From NCBI GenBank assembly GCA_051453625.1, contig JBOZIK010000001.1, positions 250,045,725 through 250,072,738 on the forward strand: DNA of 27,014 bases, given 5' to 3'. Every line of letters begins with the position of its first letter. Position 1 is the stretch's first letter. The notes beneath the pieces are model-generated. The model worked only from the letters and a program-made list of their open reading frames with translations. It did not search any database and was not told the origin of the DNA. Made by a program: the position numbers and the translations under genes. The DNA is from Welwitschia mirabilis (Eukaryota; Gnetophyta; Gnetopsida; Welwitschiales). Below are positions 1 to 10,138 of this stretch, piece after piece.

Positions 1-85
1 TGAAATTCAAATGCAACAAATGATGAATCCATTTGACTACTAATCTTTTTATCATCAATATTAGTCCTTATAACTTATACCAATT
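1..85. repeat. 85-bp direct repeat, copy 1
   Basis: This stretch recurs at 1,069-1,153 with one visible substitution near position 78 (cttatacc against cttagacc) and no gap. The window starts inside the repeat, so the true left end is unknown. Sequence to the right of the two copies is unrelated. It could be the end of a longer duplicated segment or of two terminal repeats. Confidence 0.9.
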
Positions 86-1068
86 TCTAAATGAAGTATG
101 AAAAGAAGAAGGGAAAAATAAGAAGGTTAAAAAGAGGAATTAATCCAATTTCTACTCTCAACATTATTTTGTATTGTTCTTTCTCTTTTAGCAAAAAATT
201 CTCAAAGTGTTTTCTTTCCATTATCCTTATAATTTCTAAAGTCTATCCTCCTTTTAAAATGAATTTTCCTAAGGGTCGTTTTATCACTAATCATTGAAGA
301 AATAAGAAGGATAGCATAAGAGAATTTAATCAAAATGGAAAAGAAGATAAGTATAAAGTAAATATCAAGCTCTATTTACTTTAATATTTCTTGTTTTTAC
401 TAAAATATCATCTTGAATATTGTTCAAATGATATAAAGAATGTTAAACATGTATTTTATCGAAAACAAAAAAAAAAAAATCACTAAAAAATTAAAAACAT
501 AACCAAAACTATAGGCAGTCATCTACCTAGTTGTTTAGATGACAAAGAGGATGATGTTGACTTCATTATACTATCAAAAATCAGAAAACGTAATTGTTGA
601 AATTAGAAAAGATAAAAAATTTAGAACATCATTCACATGGTCACTAGAATAAAAAAACGGATGACAAGACTTATTAACTCTAAATAAAGTGAACAATTAT
701 GGAAAAACAAACATATAAAACCTAAAATAGAAATATAGCGCTATTTCAAATGGATAACTTAAACTAAAGTTTACGATACTTATCTGGATAGTGATAATCC
801 TCTAGATCCTTATGGCCTTTTCTAATAATACAAAAAAAAATTATGATATGAATTTATGCAATCTTTAAGTCCTTAGAAAATACTTATAAATCACAGTGCT
901 TATAGAAAAACACACATTAGTATAGATAATATTCAACCCAAATGTCATAATCCATTGAAGGCACTAGATTAGAAGTCAGAGAATTAATGTTATAAAGTCT
1001 TTTTAGGTTTTTTTATTTTATAAATAGAAGTAAATAATAATCTAAATGCAATGCAAGATGAATGATGA
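86..1068. other. gene-free AT-rich sequence
   Basis: No coding sequence can be supported. A 68-codon open stretch at 91-297 (+) is lysine-rich at its start, shows no family motif and is probably chance. About 512-556 resembles the U3 part of the LTRs at 5.57 and 10.14 kb. The rest holds A-tracts and AT-rich sequence with nothing recognisable. Confidence 0.6.
512..556 (+). repeat. fragment resembling the gypsy-type LTR U3
   Basis: The text around 'catctacctagttgtttaga' followed by 'ggatgatg' matches the start of the LTRs at about 5,733-5,775 and 10,306-10,350 at most positions, with the same order of blocks (cat-c-acct-gtt, then ga-gatgatg). Only about 45 bp is readable, so this could be a small LTR remnant or a chance match in AT-rich DNA. 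Confidence 0.35.
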
Positions 1069-1153
1069 TGAAATTCAAATGCAACAAATGATGAATCCAT
1101 TTGACTACTAATCTTTTTATCATCAATATTAGTCCTTATAACTTAGACCAATT
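1069..1153. repeat. 85-bp direct repeat, copy 2
   Basis: Near-identical to 1-85, with an offset of 1,068 bp. It is preceded by a short run of ATG-rich sequence (aatgatgatg). The low divergence contrasts with the strong decay of most other repeats in the window, so this duplication is comparatively young. Confidence 0.9.
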
Positions 1154-1943
1154 AAGGAAACTCTCATTTAAACTTCAACCAAAATAAGTATAAGATATAA
1201 TAAATAGAATAAGAAATTATGAAAATGCAATATAAAATGAATACAACTCTACACTAAAAATGTCAACATCAATAAATGTTGGTCTCATGATCTAGATCAA
1301 CTAGGAAGTAGTCACAGAATCATAACCAATGTAAACCATGAGGGAGGTTTACATAATTGAATTCAAAAGAGTCCTTGTATTAATCATGAATTAACATCCA
1401 CTTACAAATAAAATAGTATTATTTCAATGAAGGATATATAGTCCAACATCAAGAAAGACTTCTATCTATAACATGGGATGGATCTTCTATCCTCAATCTC
1501 CCATTACAAGAATGTCTAGTATAAAAGATGAACTAGAAACAAGGATACAAAATGTATTTATAGTTTTACATTGGGGTTTTTGAAAGCATAACCTTAGAAG
1601 TTAAAGAAGAAATCCTAGTAGTCCAAATGGGTTACATGATCCTGTTATAAAAAATAATTCATTCCATTGATAGAAAATTATTGTCATCATTTCTATCATT
1701 TAGATGACATTAAGGATGATTCTATAATAATAGGTAAGTTATTAGCTTTTGGCTTTATAGTTTACCCTAGAGATTATAGTCCATGTCAGTAGTACTATCA
1801 TCCTAGATGTCATGGGGATGGCATAGGAGATGACAAGCTTCTTTATCTCTAATCTTAAAGGTAAGTCAATCTCTTACATGATTAATTCTTCTTCCAAATA
1901 TGTAGTATTAGAATAAGCTTGAGAAACTAGAAAATATGCTAAG
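1154..1943. other. gene-free sequence, probably transposon-derived
   Basis: No reading frame of useful length and no family motif was found on either strand. Composition is slightly less AT-rich than the surroundings around 1,260-1,560. Nothing further can be supported. Confidence 0.5.
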
Positions 1944-2072
1944 AATTACATGTTTCATTGATCATCCTATCAAATATCTATAATCATTAGTATTGCATCC
2001 AAACTTATGTAAATGTCCTACAAAAGCACTCAAAATACACCATCGAAATCCTACAAATTGGCATCACAACAG
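1944..2072. repeat. degenerate direct repeat, copy 1
   Basis: About 130 bp that aligns with 2,656-2,786. Shared blocks include 'gatcatcc', 'taatcat', 'ataaatgtc' or 'gtaaatgtcc', 'ctcaaaata' and 'aatcctacaaattg.catcacaa'. The order is conserved with many substitutions. It is probably part of an older dispersed or terminal repeat. Confidence 0.7.
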
Positions 2073-2599
2073 TTGGGTGCATAGCTACATCTATGGCATG
2101 ACAATAATATTCTAAAGTTTTTAGTAAAGTAAATGGAAAATTCTCTAAGTATTCTATCCATAAAACAACTTTATAATTAACTAAAGATATTGAAAAGAAA
2201 GTGCAGTGTATACAAGAATGGATTTAATGTAATTCCAAAATTCATCTAAAATAAAATTTAGGAATCTACTTCTACTCATCATTTTAACTAATTACCTATT
2301 ATTTAATGACAAGCCTTTATAACTATACCTAGATTAAATCCATGTTGGGAACATTTTTGAAGTAAGTACTTATACTCTCTTAGGTTTTTAAGAAGGTTTC
2401 ATAATATTTCTACTAGTAGTTCATGATCTCTTGCCTAAGAGTGTTAGTTTTCTTACATGAAAAAAATCCATGATGAAAGTTTTATTAGGGTTAGTAAAAG
2501 TTCTAATGGATACAAGTTTAAGGGTATATAGCTAGAATTTATCTTTGTCTTTAATGAATAATAGGAAATAATGAGTCTAAGAGCATCTATGATAAGATC
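2073..2599. other. gene-free spacer between degenerate repeats
   Basis: No coding sequence or recognisable element. It lies between the two degenerate repeat copies and ends at an N run. Confidence 0.5.
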
Positions 2600-2629
2600 N
2601 NNNNNNNNNNNNNNNNNNNNNNNNNNNNN
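2600..2629. other. assembly gap (30 N)
   Basis: Thirty consecutive N, unlike the two 100-base gaps later in the window, so it may be an estimated rather than a default gap size. Confidence 0.99.
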
Positions 2630-2655
2630 TGGCTAAAATTCATTCAAATATGCCA

Positions 2656-2786
2656 ATAATTATCTATTTCGATGATCATCCCATTGATTCTTAATAATCA
2701 TCAAAATTACATCTAAAGTTATATAAATGTCTTATAAAAGTTCTCAAAATAACCCATTAAAATCCTACAAATTGACATCACAATAG
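2656..2786. repeat. degenerate direct repeat, copy 2
   Basis: Aligns with 1,944-2,072 at an offset of about 713 bp; the best block is 'aatcctacaaattgacatca'. The N gap lies just upstream, so the true distance between copies is uncertain. Confidence 0.7.
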
Positions 2787-3959
2787 ACAGATAAGTAATT
2801 AAACAACATGACTTATAGTTATCATGAAAAACTACATTTCTAATATCATAATGTCATGAAATGTGAAAAGAAAATATAATAAAATAGAAAATAATAATAT
2901 TTTATAAATATTTATAATAATTATAAATATCATGTATAACACAAATGAACAAGTAAGAGTTTAAGCAGTCAATTGTGCTAAAGTCATTTTTATATAAAAA
3001 TAATGTTTCTTAAAATAGTCATTCCTAGGAGTCTAAAAATGTGGATTTAAATGAGTAATTCAAATATCTTATTACATTCTATACAAAATTCACAACTTAG
3101 AATCAAAGGATAACAATTGGAAAACAAGAATTTGAAATCGACATAGAAAAATATTTGACTTAAATAAGATTTTTACTAAATTTTAATACATTTGACTTAA
3201 AAGATAACTCTTGAATTATTATGAAATGAGTTTTCAAAGAAATGGAAAATTCAAATTAGATTTCAAATAAACAAGTGATAAATAAAAATATTATATGAAT
3301 GTCCATTAAATCAAAGTAACAATTAATTAATTTCTAGCTAATTTTAATAATTAGAAAAGATCAAATAATGAAGAGAGAAAAATGGAAAGAGTAAATTCAA
3401 AAGAAGATCTAAAGAATTCTTAAAACCTTTAAAATATGCAAAGTATGTCTTAAAAAATGTTTATAGAATTAAACATTTAATGTTAAGTACAATTGATTAA
3501 CATCGATAGAAATAGTTCTTCTAGTAAAAATTACAAAAATTATAGTTAATCTATTTTTACTAAGAATAGTAAGAAAGTTAAAAACCTCATGAAAATATGG
3601 ATTGCATATTTTGAAAGTACTTTAAACATAATACAATATATGATCTTTACTTTCTAGAAAAAAAATCAAGAATGCTAGAGAAATGCACTATGTGAAAAAT
3701 AAAATTAATATTTCATTGTTCAAAAAAATTTCTAAGACTATGGATTTAATTATAAGTGGCTAGAGAATATGTTTTAGAGGTCAAATTTGGATTATTACTT
3801 TTGATGATAAAAGTTTTTAAATCATGAAAGTAAGTTACTAACAAAATTTCAATACCATTAGAGTTCCAAAAAAAGAGTTAATTTTAAAATACGTACTACG
3901 ATTTACTAGTCTACTTTAATTTTAAATAGAGAAGTAATAAGAGAGAGGAATTAATGAAA
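2787..3959. other. gene-free AT-rich sequence downstream of the copia relic
   Basis: No supported gene. It lies downstream of the minus-strand copia RNase H region, so the end of that polyprotein, its polypurine tract and its 3' LTR would be expected here. I could not recognise LTR ends or a matching second copy near 12-14 kb. Confidence 0.45.
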
Positions 3960-3984
3960 AAGTAGATAAATTTAATTTTAAAAC

Positions 3985-4225
3985 TCCTATGAACATAATA
4001 CATCTTGATGTTGATAATGATGTCAATAAATTTGCTAAAATTCTACTTAGAATATCATTTAATACAAATTAAGAATTACTCTTATAGGTAAGACCTAATT
4101 CTTTAAAGTTTTTTATGTATCTTGAATGACTTATCTTTTATGCATGAAAATAACAAAATAGAAAACTAACAACATCAAAAAAATGAGTTTTAATAGTAGT
4201 GGCATAACTAATACTACCAATAATT
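3985..4225 (-). pseudogene. copia RNase H region
   Basis: Reading the minus strand, 4,168-4,221 gives GSISYATTIKTHFFDVV. This matches the copia block that opens RNase H, G-S-L-x-Y-L/A-T-x-T-R-P-D-I. About 45 bases further on, 4,079-4,125 gives RYIKNFKELGLTYK, matching the R-Y-L-K-G-T-x-x-x-G-L-x-Y block. Order and spacing fit the family. The later GY...ADWAGD and KQ blocks cannot be read with confidence, so the C-terminal part has decayed or been lost. Confidence 0.8.
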
Positions 4226-4269
4226 ATTCTATAATTTTTAAAATTAATTATATTAGATATTTATTAGAA

Positions 4270-4990
4270 GTTAGTTTTCATATTTTTTGAAATAAAATGA
4301 GAGCTTCTTTCATATTTTTCCACTTAGGTTTTTAAATCAAATATCTAATGAAATTCTTATAAGTCAAGAAGATATCAATTTTATTATCTTAGTATAATTT
4401 CTAGACTAATGTAAAATCCATTTAATCTTTTATAACAAGTTATAAATGTCTTACTAAAATTAATCTATGTATTATTTTCATTTATATTATCAGCAACAGT
4501 TATCCATATGTGATCTACATACATCATAATGGACATAGATTTTCTTCCATTAAATTTTATAAAAAAAATTATCTATATATTAATAATCATATGAAATAAT
4601 TTTAATGGTGCTTTAGTAGCTAATGAATTTTGTATACTATGTTATCAATTATTATTTTATCTCATATTAGAACTTTATTAGTTTATGCATATTTTTCTCT
4701 TATATTTTACTTTAAAACATTTAAATAATATAATTACTATCTCTTCATTTATATTTCCCTTTAAAAAGGTAGTTTTAATATCTTATTAGTGAAATTTCCA
4801 TTCCTTTTAAGTTACTAAAGAAATTATATTTAGAATGATAATTACTTTTTCATTGATATAAAGACATCATTAATATTTAATTCTTTCTTTTGATGAGGGC
4901 ATGGAGGATATGAAATAATATAGAATTTATCAATTCTTAAGCACCATTATCAACAAGAGTATCATATTCCTCTTTTATGATTTAAAGTTA
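4270..4990 (-). pseudogene. copia reverse transcriptase region (YVDD changed to YVDH)
   Basis: The RT of a Ty1/copia element would copy its RNA into DNA inside the particle. Minus-strand landmarks are EEYDTLVDNGA then stop then EL (4,934-4,974), DIKTTFLKGNINEEI (4,738-4,785; family D-V/I-K-T-A-F-L-N-G), FIKFNGRKSMSIMMYVDH (4,509-4,563) and a faint LEI...YLLDL block below 4,420. Spacing agrees with copia RT. The second aspartate of the catalytic YVDD is replaced by histidine at 4,509-4,523, and several stops are in frame, so the enzyme is dead. Confidence 0.88.
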
Positions 4991-5429
4991 AAGATCATAT
5001 TGTAAGGTACTTTGAAAGAGATTTTTTAAAAGTTAAATGTTTAATATAACTAATTATCATCTTAATAAAATGACTCAAAGAGATGTTTATTTTATTTTTT
5101 TTCATTTTATAATTATAAATGTATTAAAAAGTAAACTTTAGCCAAGTGCATCATTTTCTTATTTAAGCATTAGTGGCATTTCCAATGGAAAGAACTAATT
5201 AGTTATTACTAGAATTATATCCATGCATGCTAGCTACAAAAGCTTGATAAATTCATTTAAATTAAATACCAAGTGAATCATTTTAAGTAAAATGGACTAA
5301 AAAGTTTAAAATAATGGTGACATTTCCTTCATTAATCATAAGATATTATGATTTAAGATTTGCATAACATAAGATGAAGGATAAATCTTGAAAAGATTAG
5401 ATTTAAAACACTATATGAAGTTTTTAAAA

Positions 5430-5563
5430 AAATGAGATTACAAAATATAATAATTGTTTTTACACCTTGAAAGTTATAAATGACATCCTTTCTATCTAGT
5501 TAGGCATTTCATAAAAATATTAACATGAGAATGTGCATCAAATTTGTTATAATGTGTTCTTAG
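5430..5563 (-). pseudogene. copia integrase C-terminal (KFD...KGY-type) segment
   Basis: The minus strand from about 5,556 reads NKFDAHSHVNIFMKC, then KGC-L, then a block ending FF. It corresponds to the copia-specific K-F/L-D-x-K-S-x-x-C-I-F-L-G-Y-x-x-x-x-K-G-Y-R-L stretch after the integrase core, with the later ...FF of the S-R-D-V-x-F box. It directly abuts the target duplication of the inserted element at 5,564-5,568. One stop (TAG) lies just before KG. Confidence 0.8.
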
Positions 5564-5568
5564 AACAT
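5564..5568. repeat. left target-site duplication of inserted LTR element (aacat)
   Basis: Five bases directly left of the first LTR. The five bases right of the second LTR (11,197-11,201) are aatat, a 4/5 match with one transition. The junction keeps the copia frame, which supports the placement. Confidence 0.6.
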
Positions 5569-6637
5569 TCATAAGCGATAAACTTAGCTATATTTGATAA
5601 TGGTTTGAGTACTATTTTAATTAATTCTAATATGTTTGATAATAACACTGATCCTATTTTATGTAAAGAACCATAGAAAATGAATTAATTACAATTTGAA
5701 TTAAATCTTAAAAACTTTAGTGGATTTTAGAAGGTTATCCAAATGGTTGTCTAGATGAGGAAGAAAATGATGATCTACTAGTAGATTTCACCTACCAATA
5801 TATTTTATGAAGCTTAAATACTAATTAAATGACGAAAAGAGATGACGATATATCACTAGGTTCCGTTTACAATAACATTCTACCTATCATCAGATTCTAG
5901 GAAGCTCAATTATCATTAAGCAATAAATAATTTGCTTTTTCTATTACTTAAATTATAATATAACCATCTCTTATTGGTTATTAATTGAAACTATCCATTC
6001 AAACCTATATAAACCCCTTTAAACATTTCATTTTCTCATTTACCTTAGAATCAAAATTACTTATGATATTGGATTATTTTTGGTAAGGCATCCATCCAAT
6101 TATGAAAGAAGTTATGTTTTTGTTAAACTATGTTTCCTTTATTAAGGGAATACTATTGAGAAGTTAATTTATTTGAAGTACAATTGGTGATAAGATCAAG
6201 TATGATTTTTCTTAGAATTATTTGTCTCTATCTTCCTTACATTTTATGTTAATGTAAATAAAATTCTATTCTAAATTGAATTTATTTTTGATATAGAGAA
6301 TAAAGAATAACTTAGATGATAGAAAATTAGTAAATGAGTTAATTGGTTACATCTAGGAAATTTTATTTTAATTTTTTTTCATGCTCATTTTTATTACATT
6401 ACCTTCCATACTCCTTTGCATTAATGATTTTCTTCTTTAGTTACTAAAAATACTAAAACCAATTATGTGCTTTTCTTTTGAAATGGATTAAGATTTTGTT
6501 TTAATATTTCTTCATTTACTTCACTAGTTTTTGAAATTTGGCTTATACCCTATACTAGAACGTATCATGTACTAAGCTTATAGGTTAAATTAATAAGTAA
6601 AGAAATATTTCATTGATGGATATTTGAGAGATGAACA
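5569..6637 (+). repeat. 5' LTR of nested element
   Basis: Aligns along its length with 10,139-11,196. Start blocks are 'tcataagcgataaactt' against 'tgatgaattaccaactt' (equal length, no gap). Shared inner blocks include 'ggattttag', 'ttcttattggtta', 'ctctta' and 'tttgcattgatgattt' or 'tttgcattaatgatttt'. The shared end block is 'gaaatatttcat'. It ends in CA at 6,636-6,637. By eye roughly two thirds of bases agree, so the insertion is ancient. The usual TG start has become TC. Confidence 0.82.
6003..6014 (+). promoter_or_regulatory. TATA box of 5' LTR
   Basis: 'cctatataaacc' lies about 435 bp into the LTR, in a U3-like position. The matching place in the second LTR (about 10,570-10,600) has lost the box, in line with decay of this copy. 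Confidence 0.55.
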
Positions 6638-6659
6638 TTTTGGAGCCATTTCTTAGAAA
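6638..6659 (+). other. primer binding site, TGGCGCC type, degraded
   Basis: 'TTTTGGAGCCATTTCTTAGA' begins right after the CA end of the LTR. It resembles the TTTGGCGCCGTTGCCGGGGA binding site used by many plant Ty3/gypsy (Athila/Tat) elements; most differences are transitions, plus a C-to-A inside GGCGCC. It does not resemble the tRNA-iMet site TGGTATCAGAGC used by copia and Tekay-type elements. Confidence 0.6.
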
Positions 6660-7588
6660 TCATTTAGGATTAAAATGTTGACTCTTATTACATAATTATG
6701 TAACATGATTTGATGATTATTACTTGTGTAGTGTTATACATATAGTTTTCTTTATTTAACTCACATTTCAGTTTTGTGAATTTTTGCTTTCTTTAGCTTG
6801 CATTTCAATTTTGTTATACTTTATTATTAGTTAATTTTTCATGTAAATTTGGAGATTACTATTATTATAATAAAATTGATTTGTACTCTGTGCTTTATAT
6901 GATTTTGGTGATTATCTACTTACTATCCAAATAAATCCATCTTATTCTCTTTTTCTTATATACTTTAATGGATAGACAAAGAATAATAGATGAAATATTT
7001 TATTGAAAAATGGAAAATCATCATCACAAAATGTTTTTGAAATTAGGAATTAGAGTAATTTCTCTTTTCAAACTTGATTTAGAAATAATGATGAGTGATA
7101 ATAGTATCAAGATTTTCCTCTTTTAGGGAAATATTCTAAAATTGATTTGACAAATATCAAACCTTTTTCATAGAGAAGTATGAGGAAGAAATGAATTTCC
7201 TATATAAATCTTTTTATTATTATCAAAGTAAAAGTTAGAAACTCAAAAAAAGGTGGATACATTAATATGAATAGTCATACAATATATGGAAAAGAAGCAA
7301 ATTTTCAACTCTAGGAGAACATTGAAACTACTATGTAGAATTATAACTTTTGTTAAGAATGATGATGAAATGAGATATAATTAGATGACCAACATCCCAT
7401 ATTTAACCTTCTATAAGATAGTTAATTTAAGGAAAATAATGTTTTAGCTCACTAATTAGATAAGAATGGTACAACTAATGATATAGCAATATTAGATTAT
7501 TTTGCCAATATTCACTTACTTTTGAAATATTAATGTGATAGGAAAGTTTCAACTCTAGAAAAAATTGAAAAATTCCTATACATGATAA
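6660..7588 (+). other. interior of nested element, gag side, unreadable
   Basis: Expected to hold gag, but no continuous frame survives. About 7,102-7,131 (+) reads S-I-K-I-F-L-F-stop-G-N, faintly like the I-K-I-P-x-F-x-G-K/N opening of some gypsy gag domains; this is too short to rely on. Nothing else can be identified. Confidence 0.35.
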
Positions 7589-7780
7589 CATAATAATCAC
7601 ATTTCTCTTTCTGATCTTTTTTATAAATCTAAAAATTTGGAGAAAGATGATATTCAAGAAAACAATGATGAAAGCAATAAGAGGAAGAAGGATAAGGAAG
7701 AATTCATGGATATGGAACAAAATCCAATAGAGGATAGACTTATAACATCCAATAAAGCAATTAAACTTGAAAGAGTTTAA
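7589..7780 (+). pseudogene. 63-codon open fragment rich in charged residues
   Basis: The plus frame from 7,589 to the stop at 7,778 is open without an obvious start. Its middle is highly charged (EKDDIQENNDESNKRKKDKE) and the tail reads LITSNKAIKLE. Such acidic/basic stretches occur in gypsy polyproteins between gag and protease, but this one has no diagnostic motif. The same frame contains the integrase-like trace at 7,931. An 81-codon minus-strand reading over the same bases is its antisense shadow. It is probably part of the decayed gag-pol of the nested element. Confidence 0.35.
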
Positions 7781-7930
7781 TCATATAAAGAATGATTTTT
7801 CATCCCATTTAATTCCATGTTAACTTTTCTTTTTTGAAAATCTTTAAAGTTTTAAATAATATGATTTAAAATTTCTTATAATATGTAATTGAAAAGACAT
7901 TATCATCTTAATGAAAATCTATGATTTTTG

Positions 7931-8000
7931 TTGGATTTCATGGGACATCTTAGTAACATTAAACATGTTCTAGTCAATCATTATAAGAACCTTCTAGATG
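7931..8000 (+). pseudogene. possible gypsy integrase zinc-binding trace
   Basis: The frame reads DFMGHLSNIKHVLVNHYKNL. Gypsy integrases carry G-H-x-G-x-x-K-T-x-x-x-L-x-x-x-Y-Y-W-P in the HHCC domain, and the G-H...K...V...Y pattern fits with one or two residues missing. The downstream catalytic core cannot be read. If correct, integrase starts only about 1.3 kb after the PBS, meaning most of gag, protease, RT and RNase H was deleted. The assignment is tentative. Confidence 0.35.
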
Positions 8001-10124
8001 TTTCATAGACTTATTCTATATTTTTGAGTAATACCATCGATGTCCATTTTCTTGAGTATTAGTTACAATATTAATTATTAAATGGAAACTATACTTACAA
8101 AACATTGCATTAGTTTGACAAGATATTTTTTAACTTTTACATATATTAATTTGTTATCTATCAATTTCCTATTAGAATTTGTGGAGTTAAAGTACTGTTA
8201 AGATATTTTATTTGTTACTAATTAATTATCTTTAAAATGCTCATATACCTTTCATGTTCTATTAATTTTTTTCTAGATTATTTGGTGCTAATTTTGTAAA
8301 GAAAGTACATAGTAATGGATCTATTAAGATTTTTGAATTGAACTCTAATGAAAAAATATGTGAATGGATAATGATTCAAATTATATTAATCACCTAATGA
8401 TTGTTAGTTGACCATAAACATAATCAAAGTAATTAACTTGGAATATTCTGTTACCTCAGAGAAGAGTCTTCTCTTCACCATCATCTAAATCATTTCATAA
8501 CTAGATTCCTTGGCTAAGTTATTTTATTGCTTGCTTATATCTTTATTTTATTTCATGCTAAATTACATTTCCATTTTCATGTAAGAAATTTTACTTACTT
8601 TATCTCCTTGAAGACATTCTAATAATAGAGCATTGCTCTTGTTACTTTAGGGTTTTAAGCTTATTCCCTCAAAAAAGTATTTAAATTAAAAAAAATATAG
8701 TGATTTTTCTTTGAGCATTTTATATGGTAAGATTGAATTTAAGATAATCTTTAGAGATTTCCACGTTTATAAACTTTTTATTAAAAGAAAAATATCTATG
8801 TTATCTTATTGAAGTAGTAATAATTTTAAACTAGATATTTGCATTTATCTATGTACCTTGTGAGTTAACCATTGTAATGGTTAATTAATGTATGTCTATT
8901 TAAAAAAATAAAAAAGGAAAAGAGGGAAAGAGAAGAAGTATGGGAGGGAAGAAGAATTAGTGAATCCTCTAATTCCATAATGATCTATAATAATACAAGG
9001 TAACTTTGATAATATGATATGTAAATTACAAAAACTATAACAAATGGTTAGCTGGCCATGATATAGGTTATTTTTATGGGTTCTTATTATCTTAGTTGTG
9101 GCTTCACTCCACTCATTATGATGAATACAATTTTTTAATATCCCATTAGCTTGATTTTTCAATACTCCAAGTAATAACTTTATGAGAACTTTAAACATAT
9201 TAATCATTGGATGATGAATTGGTAGAATTTCATTTGTTATTATAATTAAGGATTAGATTGAATTATTATCTTGACATTACCTTAATGCTTTATTAGATAA
9301 TTATGAGATGTTTTGATAATAACGTTCCTTATGAAATGATGTCCTATGCTGTTAAGCATTGAATGATGCTTTCTAGCATCAAAACCTTTTATTATATATA
9401 CTAATGCATTTTGATAGGTCATCATTAAGGATATAATAGTTAATCTTTACATGTTTTTTCTTTTTTTTTTTACTTTCACTTCATCATTTATAGTATTAAT
9501 ACTTACCCTCATTAAAGTAAATTTTGCACTCACTCTTATTTATTCTATGGTTACTACCATTACTCATAACTTATAATTTCTATGCTTATTGATATTTTCT
9601 TAGCTATTATCATTACCCATCCATTCTACATTTATTCCACTTTCCATGTCATCCTAGTGTGACTTCTAATTTGCCTTATTTTACTTTTGCTTTTTTTCTT
9701 TTTATGTTAGTGTTTTGCACTTTGTTATAGCTAACTTATTTTCTTTAATGTATTTTTTTTTCAAATTTTCAAGTGCTAAGTGATAAATTAAAATGCATTA
9801 CTCATACTTTACTTATTTTATATATTCTAATTCATTTTTAACACTTAGTGGAAGGATAATTTGGGTTAAATTCTAAGGACTAACTAATTAGATATTTTAG
9901 TAAAAGTTGGCATGTGTTTTTATAAAATTAAGCATGATTTATGAAGTTAATGCTTATCTTTTTTTGATGATTACTTTAATTCTAATTTTACTTGGGAAAC
10001 AATGAGATGCATAATTTTAGTTAACAATGCATTTATATTTAAGATAAAGTATTAATTTTATCTCTTTACTAATTTAACTTGCTTTTAATCTCTTCCATTT
10101 GATTTATTAGATACTCACAAATGC
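8001..10124 (+). other. interior of nested element, no readable gene
   Basis: About 2.1 kb without a supported coding region. A 103-codon open reading at 8,896-9,207 (-) has no clear family motif and opposes the element. From about 9,440 to 9,770 the plus strand is pyrimidine-rich with many TTT and ACTT blocks, like a decayed untranslated region. Confidence 0.45.
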
Positions 10125-10138
10125 TCAATAAGGGACTA
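10125..10138 (+). other. possible polypurine tract before the second LTR
   Basis: 'caataagggactatg' immediately precedes the TGATGAATTACC start of the second LTR. The AATAAGGGA core is the expected position of a plus-strand primer. It is short, and pyrimidines interrupt it. Confidence 0.45.

Larger units (their letters stand above)
3960..5568 (-). pseudogene. Ty1/copia pol relic, downstream half (integrase C-terminal region, RT, RNase H)
   Basis: This is decayed polyprotein sequence of a plant Ty1/copia retrotransposon, read from 5,568 down. In order it shows the integrase C-terminal KFD...KG block, the pre-RT motif EEYDTLVDNGA-EL, the RT motifs DIKTTFLKGNINEEI and YVDH, then RNase H blocks (GSISYATTIK and RYIKNF-ELGL). 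Stops and frameshifts interrupt it throughout. The upstream half of the same gene resumes at 11,197 beyond an inserted LTR element; with the insertion removed the frame is continuous. The 3' limit is approximate. It cannot be functional: stops are frequent and the YVDD catalytic box reads YVDH. Confidence 0.85.

Noticed and set aside
91-297. 68-codon ORF (+) beginning MKYEKKKGK
   Set aside because: No family motif, low-complexity start and no homologous copy after the second 85-bp repeat; the length is expected by chance in this much sequence.
7475-7720. 81-codon ORF (-)
   Set aside because: Antisense of the charged plus-strand fragment at 7,589-7,780; the hydrophobic translation reflects A-rich sense codons.
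8896-9207. 103-codon ORF (-), the longest in the window
   Set aside because: It opposes the host element. Faint hints of an integrase C-terminal pattern (QANGIL, W-S-E...RT) have wrong spacing, so no function is claimed. A frameshift-tolerant profile search would settle it.
9365-9380. Hairpin GATGCT-ttct-AGCATC
   Set aside because: Six-base arms without a T-run or conserved context; expected by chance.
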